Source: an uncultured Clostridia bacterium (GTDB taxonomy: Bacteria > Bacillota > Clostridia > Peptostreptococcales > Anaerovoracaceae). From it: a DNA stretch of 40,891 nucleotides. The position numbers and the translations under genes were made by a program. The first letter of the stretch is position 1. Every line of letters starts with the position of its first letter. The stretch spans positions 1 through 40,891 of the forward strand of contig CALWPQ010000018.1 in assembly GCA_944383465.1 (NCBI GenBank), given 5' to 3'. This document shows, in pieces, positions 25,584-33,129 of this stretch. Below the pieces are notes generated by a model. That model was not told the origin of the DNA. It was given only the letters and a program-made list of their open reading frames with translations, and did no database searches.

Positions 25584-26216
25584 ATGGTAAAAATAAAATC
25601 TGTGCGTGAGCAAGTGTACGAACATGTAGTACATATGATAAGGACAAACGAACTTGATTACGGTGACAAAATAAATATTGCGGAGCTTCAGGAGCAGCTC
25701 GGAGTGAGCAGACCGCCGATAAATGAGGCGCTCATACAGCTTGCAGCCGACGGTATTCTTGACAATGTGCCGCGCAAGGGCTTTTTTGTAAAGCAGATGA
25801 CCAAGCAGCAGACGTACGAGGTATTTGAGATTATTTCGGCTCTCGATATATATATACTGGAAAAGATTATGAAAACTGCAAAGGATAAGGATATCGATAC
25901 GCTGCGCATTATTGTAAGCGAGATTGATGATGCGATAGAAAGAGAAAATTTTGACGATTATCAAGAGCTGCAAGACCGTTTTCACCATACGTATCTCGAT
26001 ATCTGCGGCAATCAGATGCTCATAGGCCTTATGGACGATCTCAGACGTAATGTGATAAGGACAACGGTTTTTTCGGAGGATTCAGAGAGTATGTTCAATT
26101 ATTTCCGCGAGGCCAATAAAGACCACGAGGAAATTGTTGAACGCATAGAGAAGAAAAATGCGGAGGGGCTTACTGAACTTATCTTAAAGCACAATTACAG
26201 AAAGCTGAAAATGTAA
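25584..26216 (+). CDS. GntR family transcriptional regulator, FadR/FCD subfamily (copy 2)
   Basis: The 210-residue protein resembles the regulator at 13705 through the whole winged helix, including EALIQLAADGILDNVPRKGF. The usual Arg of the recognition helix (PIREAL) is Asn47 here (PPINEAL), so its DNA site is probably different. The FCD domain keeps FHHTYLD, KDHEEIVERI and the final His. The start at 25584 has GGAG 9 bases upstream; an upstream in-frame start would overlap tyrS. It follows tyrS by 37 bases without a terminator and is probably the last gene of the prfA-tyrS transcript. Confidence 0.85.
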   Translation: MVKIKSVREQVYEHVVHMIRTNELDYGDKINIAELQEQLGVSRPPINEALIQLAADGILDNVPRKGFFVKQMTKQQTYEVFEIISALDIYILEKIMKTAKDKDIDTLRIIVSEIDDAIERENFDDYQELQDRFHHTYLDICGNQMLIGLMDDLRRNVIRTTVFSEDSESMFNYFREANKDHEEIVERIEKKNAEGLTELILKHNYRKLKM

Positions 26217-26285
26217 TTGTGGTGAATAAAAAAAGAGCCCTATAAGCATAAATAAGAAAAAATAGCCGTATATTCAACTTAATTG

Positions 26286-26314
26286 TTGACATTGTGCGGT
26301 TAAAAAGATAAAAT
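26286..26314 (+). promoter_or_regulatory. Promoter of rplM-rpsI
   Basis: A perfect TTGACA (26286-26291) and TAAAAT (26309-26314) are 17 bases apart, giving a leader of about 170 bases. Confidence 0.8.
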
Positions 26315-26327
26315 AGTTTATGTGTGT

Positions 26328-26476
26328 GAAGCACCGGATGGAGCTTCGTCCATGGGCTTCCAACTAATAGAAATTAGTGGGCCGAAAAAGTTTCGGCGGA
26401 AAGCGGTATAAAGTTTGTTTTTCGCGGAAACCGAGTAGGTACAGCCGAAAAAGCTTGCTCAGCAAACCAAGTAGGC
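26328..26476 (+). ncRNA. Structured rplM leader (L13-leader-like)
   Basis: The leader between the rplM promoter and its ribosome site holds three hairpins. The first joins 26328-26332 with 26356-26360 and has inner pairing. The second is ACTAAT with loop AGAA (26363-26378) and flanking CC/GG pairs. The third is a 7 bp stem with loop AAG (26381-26397). Further down, GCCGAAAAAG occurs twice (26381-26390 and 26444-26453), and CCGAGTAGG/CCAAGTAGG occurs at 26431-26439 and 26467-26475. Firmicutes commonly carry an autoregulatory L13 leader in this position. Whether this is the same motif needs a covariance search. Confidence 0.55.
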
Positions 26477-26490
26477 AGAAAGGAAGAAAG

Positions 26491-26919
26491 ATGAAATCAT
26501 TTATTGCAAAGCCGCATGAAGTAGAGCGCAAGTGGTATGTGATAGACGCAGAGGGTCAGACGCTTGGAAGACTCGCGTCAGAGGTCGCTTCGATTCTTCG
26601 CGGAAAGAAAAAGCCGACTTACACACCGCATGTCGACTGCGGCGACTATGTAATCGTTATCAATGCCGAGAAGATAGAGGTTACAGGCAAGAAGAGAAAG
26701 GAAAAGATCTACAAGAGACATACGGGATATCCGGGCGGTCTCAGAGAGATCTCTTTCGAAAAGCTCCAGGCTAAAAAGCCGGAGGAAATTATCAGACACG
26801 CCGTGAAAGGTATGATGCCTGATGGAGCGCTTGGAAGACAGATGTATAAGAAGTTAAAAGTTTACGCAGGACCTGAGCACAGTCACGCTGCACAGAAGCC
26901 TGAAGTATGGAAGTTTTAA
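26491..26919 (+). CDS. rplM: 50S ribosomal protein L13
   Basis: The 142-residue protein is full length. It starts [20 protein letters not shown] and has [41 protein letters not shown] and [21 protein letters not shown]. The ATG at 26491 has AAGGAAG just upstream and matches the family start. A longer in-frame reading from 26377 runs through the hairpins of the leader and is not real. It is followed at 19 bases by rpsI, the usual Firmicutes pair. Confidence 0.96.
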   Translation: MKSFIAKPHEVERKWYVIDAEGQTLGRLASEVASILRGKKKPTYTPHVDCGDYVIVINAEKIEVTGKKRKEKIYKRHTGYPGGLREISFEKLQAKKPEEIIRHAVKGMMPDGALGRQMYKKLKVYAGPEHSHAAQKPEVWKF

Positions 26920-26938
26920 GAAAGGGAGGAAATAAGAA

Positions 26939-27337
26939 ATGGCAAAATTACAGTATGCCGCAACAGGCAGAAGAAAATCATCAGTAGCCAGAGTAAGGCT
27001 CATCCCGGGAAACGGAAATATTACAGTAAACAAGAAGCCGCTTGACGAATACTTCGGCGCGAAGGAAATCGTTAAGAGAGAAGTAAAAAGACCGTTTATG
27101 GTAGCAGGCTGCGAAGGCAAGTTCGATGTAGTAGCGACAGTAAACGGCGGTGGATTTACAGGTCAGGCAGGCGCGCTCAGACACGGTATTTCAAGAGCAC
27201 TTTGCGTGGCTGACAGAGAAGCATACAGAGCGTCTCTCAAAGCGGCAGGATTCCTGACAAGAGACTCCAGAATGAAGGAAAGAAAGAAGTACGGACTCAA
27301 GAAGGCAAGACGAGCTTCACAGTTCTCAAAGCGTTAA
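26939..27337 (+). CDS. rpsI: 30S ribosomal protein S9
   Basis: The 132-residue protein starts with [17 protein letters not shown] and ends with the conserved basic tail [16 protein letters not shown] that reaches toward the P-site tRNA. GGGAGGA lies 8 bases before the ATG. It is the second gene of the rplM-rpsI transcript and is followed by a terminator about 60 bases downstream. Confidence 0.96.
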   Translation: MAKLQYAATGRRKSSVARVRLIPGNGNITVNKKPLDEYFGAKEIVKREVKRPFMVAGCEGKFDVVATVNGGGFTGQAGALRHGISRALCVADREAYRASLKAAGFLTRDSRMKERKKYGLKKARRASQFSKR

Positions 27338-27398
27338 TCAAAAGTCTTTATGTATTTTTGGAAAGTCCTTGCGGCTTAGAATTGAAAAAAAGCAAAAG

Positions 27399-27440
27399 CC
27401 CTCGGTTCCGGAGCTTGGAAACGGGGGATTTTTGTTGTTT
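27399..27440 (+). terminator. Intrinsic terminator after rpsI
   Basis: An 11 bp stem with one G-A mismatch and one T-G pair (27399-27409 with 27417-27427) is followed by ATTTTTGTTGTTT. Confidence 0.75.
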
Positions 27441-27469
27441 TTTTATAAATTGCACGCTGAAATTTGTGC

Positions 27470-27499
27470 TTGACTGAAACTTACTCTTGAATGTATACT
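27470..27499 (+). promoter_or_regulatory. Promoter of pgi
   Basis: TTGACT at 27470-27475 and TATACT at 27494-27499 are 18 bases apart. Confidence 0.65.
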
Positions 27500-27530
27500 T
27501 TTATATAATCAAGAAAAAGGAGTAAGCTGT

Positions 27531-28805
27531 ATGGACATAAAAGCAGATATAACAAGAGCCGGTATAAAAAAAGAAGAAATTGATAAACTTAAATCTCGTA
27601 TAGATGATGAATATAGAAAGCTTCGCTCAGGGAAAATTGATATGACAGGTTGGGTCAATTTACCATTTGCATACAGCGAAAGCGAGCTGGCGCATATAAT
27701 TGATGCGGCAGCTGAGATAAAGAAAAAATGCAGTATTTTGATAGTTATAGGCATCGGCGGCTCGTATCTCGGTACGCGCGCAGTGACGGAGGCTATTGGT
27801 GCGAGGGGCTCTATCGGACTTCCGGAGCAGGAGCGCGACGGCAGTCTTGCTTCGTGGATAAACGACGGAGTAAATATTATATTTGCCGGAAACAATTTCA
27901 GCGCAGCTTATCATCTGCGCATACTGAGAGAATTTTTGGGAAATGATGTTTGCTTGTGCGTTGTTTCAAAATCGGGAGAAACGATGGAAACAAAGGCTGC
28001 TTTTGCTATGCTCAAAGCGGCGCTGGAGACAAAGTACAGCGAAGAAGAAGTTAAAGAACGTATTTATGTCATTACGGGCAAGAGCGGCTCTCTGCGCAGG
28101 GAAGCAGAAGCAGAGGGATACAAAGTATTTGATATTGGCGAAGATGTGGGCGGCAGATATTCGGTGCTTACAGCGGCGGGACTGCTTCCGATAGCTGCGT
28201 CCGGTCCAAATATAAAGGAGTTTATTGTAGGAGCCAAAGATGCATCGGAAATTGCGGAAGAGGATCCGTCATTTTTTGACTATGCTGCTGTGCGCTATTT
28301 GCTCGGCCAGAAAAAGACAGCGGAAGTATTTGAATATTATGAGCCGCAGCTTTCATATTTTGCGGAATGGCTCAAACAGCTGTTTGGAGAATCGGAGGGG
28401 AAGGACGGTAAAGGTATTTTTCCTGTGTCGCTGTCTATGAGCGCGGATCTTCATTCTATGGGTCAGTTTCTGCAGGAAGGCAGACAGTGTTTCTTTGAGA
28501 CTGTGCTTAATGTTGTTTCGCCGACTCATGATTTTAAAGTTCCAAGCTCCGCAGGAGAGCCGCTTGCGGGTATGAGCATGAACTGTCTTAATAATGCGGC
28601 AATGAATGCGGTAATGCGCGCCCATGAAAAAAGCGGCGTGCCAATAATAAAGATAGATATTCCGGAGCTTACGCCTTATTATATGGGACAGCTTATGTAT
28701 TTCTTTGAAATAAATTGTGCAGTATGCTGCGGACTTTCAGGAATCAATGCGTTTAATCAGCCGGGTGTTGAGAATTACAAAAAGGAAATGAAGAAATTAT
28801 TGTAA
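27531..28805 (+). CDS. pgi: Glucose-6-phosphate isomerase
   Basis: Pgi interconverts glucose 6-phosphate and fructose 6-phosphate. The 424-residue protein is a little shorter than the usual 440-450. It has both SIS folds and the active-site pieces GIGGSYLGTRAVTEA, VVSKSGETMET, DVGGRYSVLT, the glutamate in EGRQCFFETVLNV, the MRAHEKSGVP histidine and the lysine in FNQPGVENYK. AAGGAG lies about 7 bases before the ATG. The LCP gene follows 27 bases after the stop, so the two may be co-transcribed. Confidence 0.95.
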   Translation: MDIKADITRAGIKKEEIDKLKSRIDDEYRKLRSGKIDMTGWVNLPFAYSESELAHIIDAAAEIKKKCSILIVIGIGGSYLGTRAVTEAIGARGSIGLPEQERDGSLASWINDGVNIIFAGNNFSAAYHLRILREFLGNDVCLCVVSKSGETMETKAAFAMLKAALETKYSEEEVKERIYVITGKSGSLRREAEAEGYKVFDIGEDVGGRYSVLTAAGLLPIAASGPNIKEFIVGAKDASEIAEEDPSFFDYAAVRYLLGQKKTAEVFEYYEPQLSYFAEWLKQLFGESEGKDGKGIFPVSLSMSADLHSMGQFLQEGRQCFFETVLNVVSPTHDFKVPSSAGEPLAGMSMNCLNNAAMNAVMRAHEKSGVPIIKIDIPELTPYYMGQLMYFFEINCAVCCGLSGINAFNQPGVENYKKEMKKLL

Positions 28806-28832
28806 ATAAAGGAAATAAAAAGTCAAGGGGAA

Positions 28833-29837
28833 ATGAAGAGATTTTTAGGGAAGTTTGATAAGAAGTATTTTTTAAAGCAGTTTGTTATATTTTTGGCGAT
28901 TTTTACTATCGTGCTTATTCCTGTAAATGTGGCGCTCGGAAAAATTGGCGGGGTGAGACTTTTTGCGGGAACGGAAAGCATAATGGACGAGATGGATTAC
29001 ATTATAGACCCGGATAATCCGTTTTATGAGAATTTTAAGAACAGCGAAAGAGTGAATGTTCTGCTTCTGGGTGTAAACGACGGGCTCACGGACGTTATTA
29101 TGGTAGGAAGCTACGATCTTGAAAATCAGCGCGTAGATATTATTTCTGTGCCGAGAGATACTTATTATTATCGCTCGCAGTATACGGGCGCGGCCTGGAT
29201 GAAAATAAATTCTATATATCACTCGGAGGGTGTGGTTAAGACGGCAGAGGCAGTTTCCGATGTGCTTCTTGGCATTCCTATCAATTATTATGTGGTAGTG
29301 GATTACGATGCTGTACGGGCGATAGTTGACGAAATGGGCGGAGTGCCTATAGATATACCGTTTACAATGAAATACGACGATCCGTACGATACGCCGCCGC
29401 TTCATATATATTTTGAAGAGGGACCGACGGTGCTTTCGGGAGACGATGCTGTAAAGTATTTGAGATACAGGAAGGGTTATGCAAACGGAGATATTGGCAG
29501 AATAGGCGCACATCAGGAATTTGTGAAAGCGGCTTTTAAACAGGCGCTCGATCATGGTATTGTGGATGTCGCCAAAGTGGCGTTTGATGAAATAGAGTCT
29601 GATATAACTCTCGATATGATTTTAAAAATTGCGGCAAAGGCTGTAAGTCTTGATTCCGAGAACGTATATACCTGGATGGCTCCTGGCAGCTCCGGCACGG
29701 CAAATGGCGCGTCGTACTGGTATGTAGATATGGATGAAACAGAGGACATGATAGACAGAATATATAATTTTGAGAAGTATTTGGAAACAAGTGCAGACGG
29801 CGATACAGAGAGTGCAGACGATTCTTCCAAAAATTGA
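28833..29837 (+). CDS. LytR-CpsA-Psr (LCP) family protein
   Basis: The 334-residue membrane protein has a short basic cytoplasmic start, one transmembrane helix (about residues 15-36) and an external LCP domain. LCP enzymes move glycopolymers such as teichoic acids or capsule from a lipid carrier to peptidoglycan. Recognisable parts are VNVLLLGVNDGLTDVIMVGSYD, IISVPRDTYY (phosphate-binding Arg), KINSIYHSEG, VDYDAVRAIVDEMGGVPIDIP, AVKYLRYR and GDIGRIGAHQEFVKA. A polar acidic tail ends the protein. AAGGGG lies only 2 bases from the ATG, an unusually short spacing, but no better in-frame start exists. Confidence 0.9.
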   Translation: MKRFLGKFDKKYFLKQFVIFLAIFTIVLIPVNVALGKIGGVRLFAGTESIMDEMDYIIDPDNPFYENFKNSERVNVLLLGVNDGLTDVIMVGSYDLENQRVDIISVPRDTYYYRSQYTGAAWMKINSIYHSEGVVKTAEAVSDVLLGIPINYYVVVDYDAVRAIVDEMGGVPIDIPFTMKYDDPYDTPPLHIYFEEGPTVLSGDDAVKYLRYRKGYANGDIGRIGAHQEFVKAAFKQALDHGIVDVAKVAFDEIESDITLDMILKIAAKAVSLDSENVYTWMAPGSSGTANGASYWYVDMDETEDMIDRIYNFEKYLETSADGDTESADDSSKN

Positions 29838-29867
29838 TAAAAAGTATGCCTTTTAAGAAAATTGTGC

Positions 29868-29895
29868 TTTACAATCCGGGCAGATGTGATATAAT
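29868..29895 (+). promoter_or_regulatory. Promoter of hbd
   Basis: TTTACA at 29868-29873 and TATAAT at 29890-29895 are 16 bases apart, with an extended -10 (TGA before the hexamer). Confidence 0.75.
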
Positions 29896-29959
29896 TGTAA
29901 TATAAAAAGTTAATTTTTTAACAAAGCTATGTAATATTTTTTTAAGGGAGGATATTATA

Positions 29960-30808
29960 ATGAAGAAAATCGGCGTACTTGGAACAGGTACAATGGGTGC
30001 CGGAATCATCCAGGTTCTCGCACAGAACGGTTACGAAGTAGTACTTAGAGCAAGAAGAGAGACTTCTGTTGAAAAGGGTATCGCAACTGTAAACAAGAAT
30101 TTAGATAAGCTCGTTGCTAAGGAAAAGATCACTGCTGAGGCTAAGGAAGAAATTATGGGAAGAATCCACGGCTCAACAGATATCAGTATCGTTGCTGATG
30201 CTGACCTTATCATAGAAGCTGCAACAGAAGAGATGGAATCCAAGAAGGCGCTTTTTGCTGAGCTCGATAAGCTCTGCAAGCCGGAAGCTATCATCGCTAC
30301 AAATACTTCATCATTGTCAATTACTGAGATTGCTTCCGCAACGGAAAGACCTGACAAGGTTATCGGTATGCACTTCTTCAATCCTGTACCTGCAATGAAA
30401 CTTGTTGAGATTATCTGCGGTCTTGCTACATCGGAAGAGACTGAAAAGACTGTTACAGAGCTTGCAACTGTTCTCGGTAAGACTCCTGTAAAGGTTGAGG
30501 AAGCTCCGGGATTCGTAGTAAACAGAATTCTCATCCCTATGATCAACGAAGCAGTTGGTATTCTTGCTGACGGTGTTGCAACAGCAGAGGGTATCGACCA
30601 GGCTATGCAGCTTGGTGCTAACCATCCAATGGGACCTCTCGCACTCGGTGACCTCGTAGGACTTGATGTTTGTCTTGCTATTATGGAAACTCTTTACAGA
30701 GAATTCGGAGATACGAAGTACAGACCTCATCCGCTCCTCAGAAAGATGGTAAGAGCAGGAAAGCTCGGAAGAAAGACTGGAGTAGGATTCTTCGATTACA
30801 GCAAATAA
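29960..30808 (+). CDS. hbd: 3-hydroxybutyryl-CoA dehydrogenase
   Basis: The 282-residue enzyme reduces acetoacetyl-CoA to 3-hydroxybutyryl-CoA (or the reverse) in butyrate metabolism. It has the NAD(P) fold [22 protein letters not shown], the [13 protein letters not shown] segment, catalytic His and Glu in [33 protein letters not shown] and [13 protein letters not shown], ending [20 protein letters not shown] lies 8 bases before the ATG. Codon use is stricter than in its neighbours (frequent AAG, GAA, CTC and AGA), as expected for a very highly expressed gene. It stands alone with its own promoter and terminator; the crotonase and acyl-CoA dehydrogenase genes of the pathway are not in the window. 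Confidence 0.95.
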   Translation: MKKIGVLGTGTMGAGIIQVLAQNGYEVVLRARRETSVEKGIATVNKNLDKLVAKEKITAEAKEEIMGRIHGSTDISIVADADLIIEAATEEMESKKALFAELDKLCKPEAIIATNTSSLSITEIASATERPDKVIGMHFFNPVPAMKLVEIICGLATSEETEKTVTELATVLGKTPVKVEEAPGFVVNRILIPMINEAVGILADGVATAEGIDQAMQLGANHPMGPLALGDLVGLDVCLAIMETLYREFGDTKYRPHPLLRKMVRAGKLGRKTGVGFFDYSK

Positions 30809-30845
30809 GATACGAAATCTCATTTGGAACATATAAGTTAAAATT

Positions 30846-30881
30846 GAGCCGCTGTGCACTTCACAGCGGCTCATTGTATTA
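30846..30881 (+). terminator. Terminator-like hairpin after hbd
   Basis: A perfect 11 bp GC-rich stem (30846-30856 with 30862-30872) with loop CACTT is followed by ATTGTATTAT. The U-run is weak, so it may terminate incompletely or protect the 3' end. Confidence 0.6.
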
Positions 30882-30917
30882 TAGGCGCGTATATCAGCTA
30901 AAGATATACTGCCCGGC

Positions 30918-30946
30918 TTGCGCTGAACAGTGCATTATGATAGAAT
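30918..30946 (+). promoter_or_regulatory. Promoter of the cyclophilin gene
   Basis: TTGCGC at 30918-30923 and TAGAAT at 30941-30946 are 17 bases apart, with an extended -10 (TGA before the hexamer). Confidence 0.6.
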
Positions 30947-30981
30947 AATGAGAAATAATTTGAATACTATGGAGGAATAAT

Positions 30982-31464
30982 ATGCTTAAAATAGTAATTG
31001 AAATGGAAAACGGCAAGGTGATGAAAGGCGAACTTTATCCTGAGATTGCACCGAAGACGGTCGCTAATTTCCGCGAGCTTGCGGACAAGGGATTTTACGA
31101 CGGTCTCATCTTCCACAGAGTTATTCCGGGATTTATGATACAGGGAGGATGTCCGCAGGGCACGGGTACGGGAGGCCCTGGGCACAATATCTATGGAGAA
31201 TTCTCGGCAAACGGTTTTAAAAATGATCTCAAGCACGAAAGAGGAGTGCTTTCGATGGCGCGCGCGATGCACCCTGACTCAGCAGGCAGCCAGTTCTTTA
31301 TTATGGTAGCCGACGCTCCGCACCTTGACGGACAGTATGCGGCATTCGGAAAAATTACGGAAGGAATGGAAACAGCGGATGAAATTGTAAGCGTAAGCAG
31401 AGATATGATGGATAAGCCGCACGAGCCGCAGAGAATGAAAAAAGTGACGGTTATCGAAGAGTAA
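30982..31464 (+). CDS. Peptidyl-prolyl cis-trans isomerase, cyclophilin type
   Basis: The 160-residue protein is a compact cytoplasmic cyclophilin without a signal peptide. It has the core FHRVIPGFMIQGGCPQGTGTG with the catalytic Arg, LSMARAMHPDSAGSQFFIM and LDGQYAAFGKITEGMETAD. It speeds proline isomerisation in protein folding. GGAGGAAT lies 7 bases before the ATG. It seems to be a single-gene unit. The 220 bases downstream contain no clear terminator. Confidence 0.93.
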   Translation: MLKIVIEMENGKVMKGELYPEIAPKTVANFRELADKGFYDGLIFHRVIPGFMIQGGCPQGTGTGGPGHNIYGEFSANGFKNDLKHERGVLSMARAMHPDSAGSQFFIMVADAPHLDGQYAAFGKITEGMETADEIVSVSRDMMDKPHEPQRMKKVTVIEE

Positions 31465-31622
31465 TCAGAAAAATTTTATGTGAAAATAAGGTAAAGTCAA
31501 GCAAAAATTGCTAAAAAATTTTAGCGGAGACTAATCTGTCAAATCATAGCTGCCGCCTTACATACAGCAGTTTATTCCAAAATAAGGAATATGAATGTTA
31601 TGTGAAAAATTGCCTTCTTGGG

Positions 31623-31651
31623 TTGACACAATTGTAATATTTGTGTAACAT
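31623..31651 (+). promoter_or_regulatory. Promoter of the LysM-G5-M23 gene with an inverted repeat in the spacer
   Basis: A perfect TTGACA (31623-31628) and TAACAT (31646-31651) are 17 bases apart. The spacer is spanned by the inverted repeat ACACAA (31626-31631) / TTGTGT (31641-31646), a possible operator. Confidence 0.65.
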
Positions 31652-31701
31652 TATAGATACAATCGAGTAATACTACAGGATAAAATGTGAGGAACGGAAC
31701 T

Positions 31702-33039
31702 ATGAACAGAAAAATCAGAGTTTGCGCAGCTGCTCTGACCGCAGTGCTTACGGTAGGATCTGTCGCAGGAGCGTCAGATGCGCCGGATGCTGTCAAAACA
31801 GAGGCTAAATCACTTAAGATAGGCGATATTGCAGAGATTGCGATGATAGATGTTTTCGGAGAAACAGAAAACGTAGACGGAAGTATTATGCTCAGCGGGT
31901 TGCTTTCAGCGGGAAATGAAGACGCGGATACGGACAAAAGCGCTGAGGCATTGAAAAAGGGCGGCGCATCATTTGACGAAGAAACGGCGTACGCATTGGC
32001 AATAAACGGCGAGGACATACTTTATGTAGCGACCGAAGATGACGCCAAAGCCGTGCTCGACGGTATAATTGCTAATTTTACTACGCCGGGTGCAGAGATA
32101 AAAGAAGTTCTCTATGAAGAAGAGATTTCATACAGAGAGGAAGATATCGTGACGGCGGCCGAAGCCGAGGCGGATCAAAATGTTGCCGAGACATACATCT
32201 GTGAAGTGGAAGAAGCTATACGTTATATCCTTAACGGAACGGCGGTGCCTCTTACCTATACGGTCAAAGGCGGCGATACGCTTTGGGACATAGCCATTGC
32301 GAATAATATTTCGGTATATGAACTCGAACAGATGAATCCGGGGGCGACGACAAAGCTTTCTGTAGGGCAGACCATAAATCTTTATCAGCAGAATCCGTTT
32401 GTACACATCACGGTAACAGAAGTGGTAACGGAGACGGAGAGCATACCGTACGGAGTAAGCTACACTGAGTCCGACGCACTGTACAAGGGACAGGTGCAGG
32501 TGCAGAGCACAGGTGTGAACGGCAGTAAGCAGGTAACTTATGAGAGAACAAAGACAAACGGAATCACGGTAGCGAGCAATGTTATTCAGGAGGTCGTAAC
32601 GGCAGAGCCGGTTACGCAGATAGCGCTTACAGGTACAAAGCAGATAGCAGTACAGAGCGGCTCCGGTTATCTTCAGTATCCTGTGGCATCAGTTGAAATT
32701 TCATCTGGCTATGGAGCAAGCAGGAGCGGCGGTGCAAGAACACACAAGGGCATAGACCTAAGAGCGCCGAAAGGAACAGCCGTAATGGCATCCGACTCGG
32801 GAACTGTAGTATTTGCAGGCTGGAGCGGCAGTTACGGCAATATCATAAAGATAGATCATGGTAACGGCGTTGTTACAAAATATGCTCACTGTGACACTAT
32901 GAGCGTATCTGTCGGCCAGAATGTGCAGAAGGGCGAAGTTATTGGAACGGTAGGCTCCACGGGAAATGCTACAGGAAACGTACTTCACTTTGAAGTTGAA
33001 ATTAACGGTGTACAAAAAAACCCGGTAAACTACTTATAA
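31702..33039 (+). CDS. Secreted cell-wall protein with LysM, G5 and M23 peptidase domains
   Basis: The 445-residue protein has an N-terminal signal peptide (MNRKIRVCAAALTAVL, cleavage likely after GSVAGA). An acidic region is followed by a LysM peptidoglycan-binding domain (YTVKGGDTLWDIAIANNISV, about residues 190-235), a G5 domain (about 240-320) and a LytM/M23 metallopeptidase domain from about 335. The zinc ligands are His348, Asp352 (HKGID) and His429, and the catalytic His396 (YAH) is present. The partner His of the HxH motif is Val427 (VLHFEV), so activity may be altered. ATG 31702 is preferred over GTG 31687 because GAGG precedes it. It acts outside the cell on peptidoglycan. Confidence 0.9.
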   Translation: MNRKIRVCAAALTAVLTVGSVAGASDAPDAVKTEAKSLKIGDIAEIAMIDVFGETENVDGSIMLSGLLSAGNEDADTDKSAEALKKGGASFDEETAYALAINGEDILYVATEDDAKAVLDGIIANFTTPGAEIKEVLYEEEISYREEDIVTAAEAEADQNVAETYICEVEEAIRYILNGTAVPLTYTVKGGDTLWDIAIANNISVYELEQMNPGATTKLSVGQTINLYQQNPFVHITVTEVVTETESIPYGVSYTESDALYKGQVQVQSTGVNGSKQVTYERTKTNGITVASNVIQEVVTAEPVTQIALTGTKQIAVQSGSGYLQYPVASVEISSGYGASRSGGARTHKGIDLRAPKGTAVMASDSGTVVFAGWSGSYGNIIKIDHGNGVVTKYAHCDTMSVSVGQNVQKGEVIGTVGSTGNATGNVLHFEVEINGVQKNPVNYL

Positions 33040-33044
33040 TATGT

Positions 33045-33073
33045 TTGAAAAAATAATGAATCCAGTATATAAT
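33045..33073 (+). promoter_or_regulatory. cysS promoter overlapping the upstream terminator
   Basis: TTGAAA at 33045-33050 and TATAAT at 33068-33073 are 17 bases apart. Transcription would start near 33080, inside the left arm of the terminator at 33071-33115. Confidence 0.65.
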
Positions 33074-33115
33074 ATTAGGCAGGTATAACTACTACTTGCC
33101 TAATATTTTTATTTT
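33071..33115 (+). terminator. Intrinsic terminator between the M23 gene and cysS
   Basis: A 15 bp stem with one G-T pair (33071-33085 with 33093-33107), 7-base loop, is followed by TTTATTTT. It ends 15-20 bases before the cysS start codon. Confidence 0.85.
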
Positions 33116-33129
33116 CAGAGGTAAAAATT

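Noticed and set aside
26377..26490. An in-frame extension of L13 adding a basic, Ser/Lys/Arg-rich peptide before the normal start
   Set aside because: It runs through the hairpins and repeats of the leader, and the ATG at 26491 has a proper ribosome site and matches the family start.
28872..29555. A 227-codon minus-strand frame opposite the LCP gene
   Set aside because: Composition is atypical (rich in His, Ile and Arg), there is no start signal, and the plus-strand gene is clear.
31465..31622. A riboswitch upstream of the LysM-G5-M23 gene
   Set aside because: The region holds only short AT-rich hairpins, and the best promoter lies downstream of it, leaving a leader of about 45 bases.
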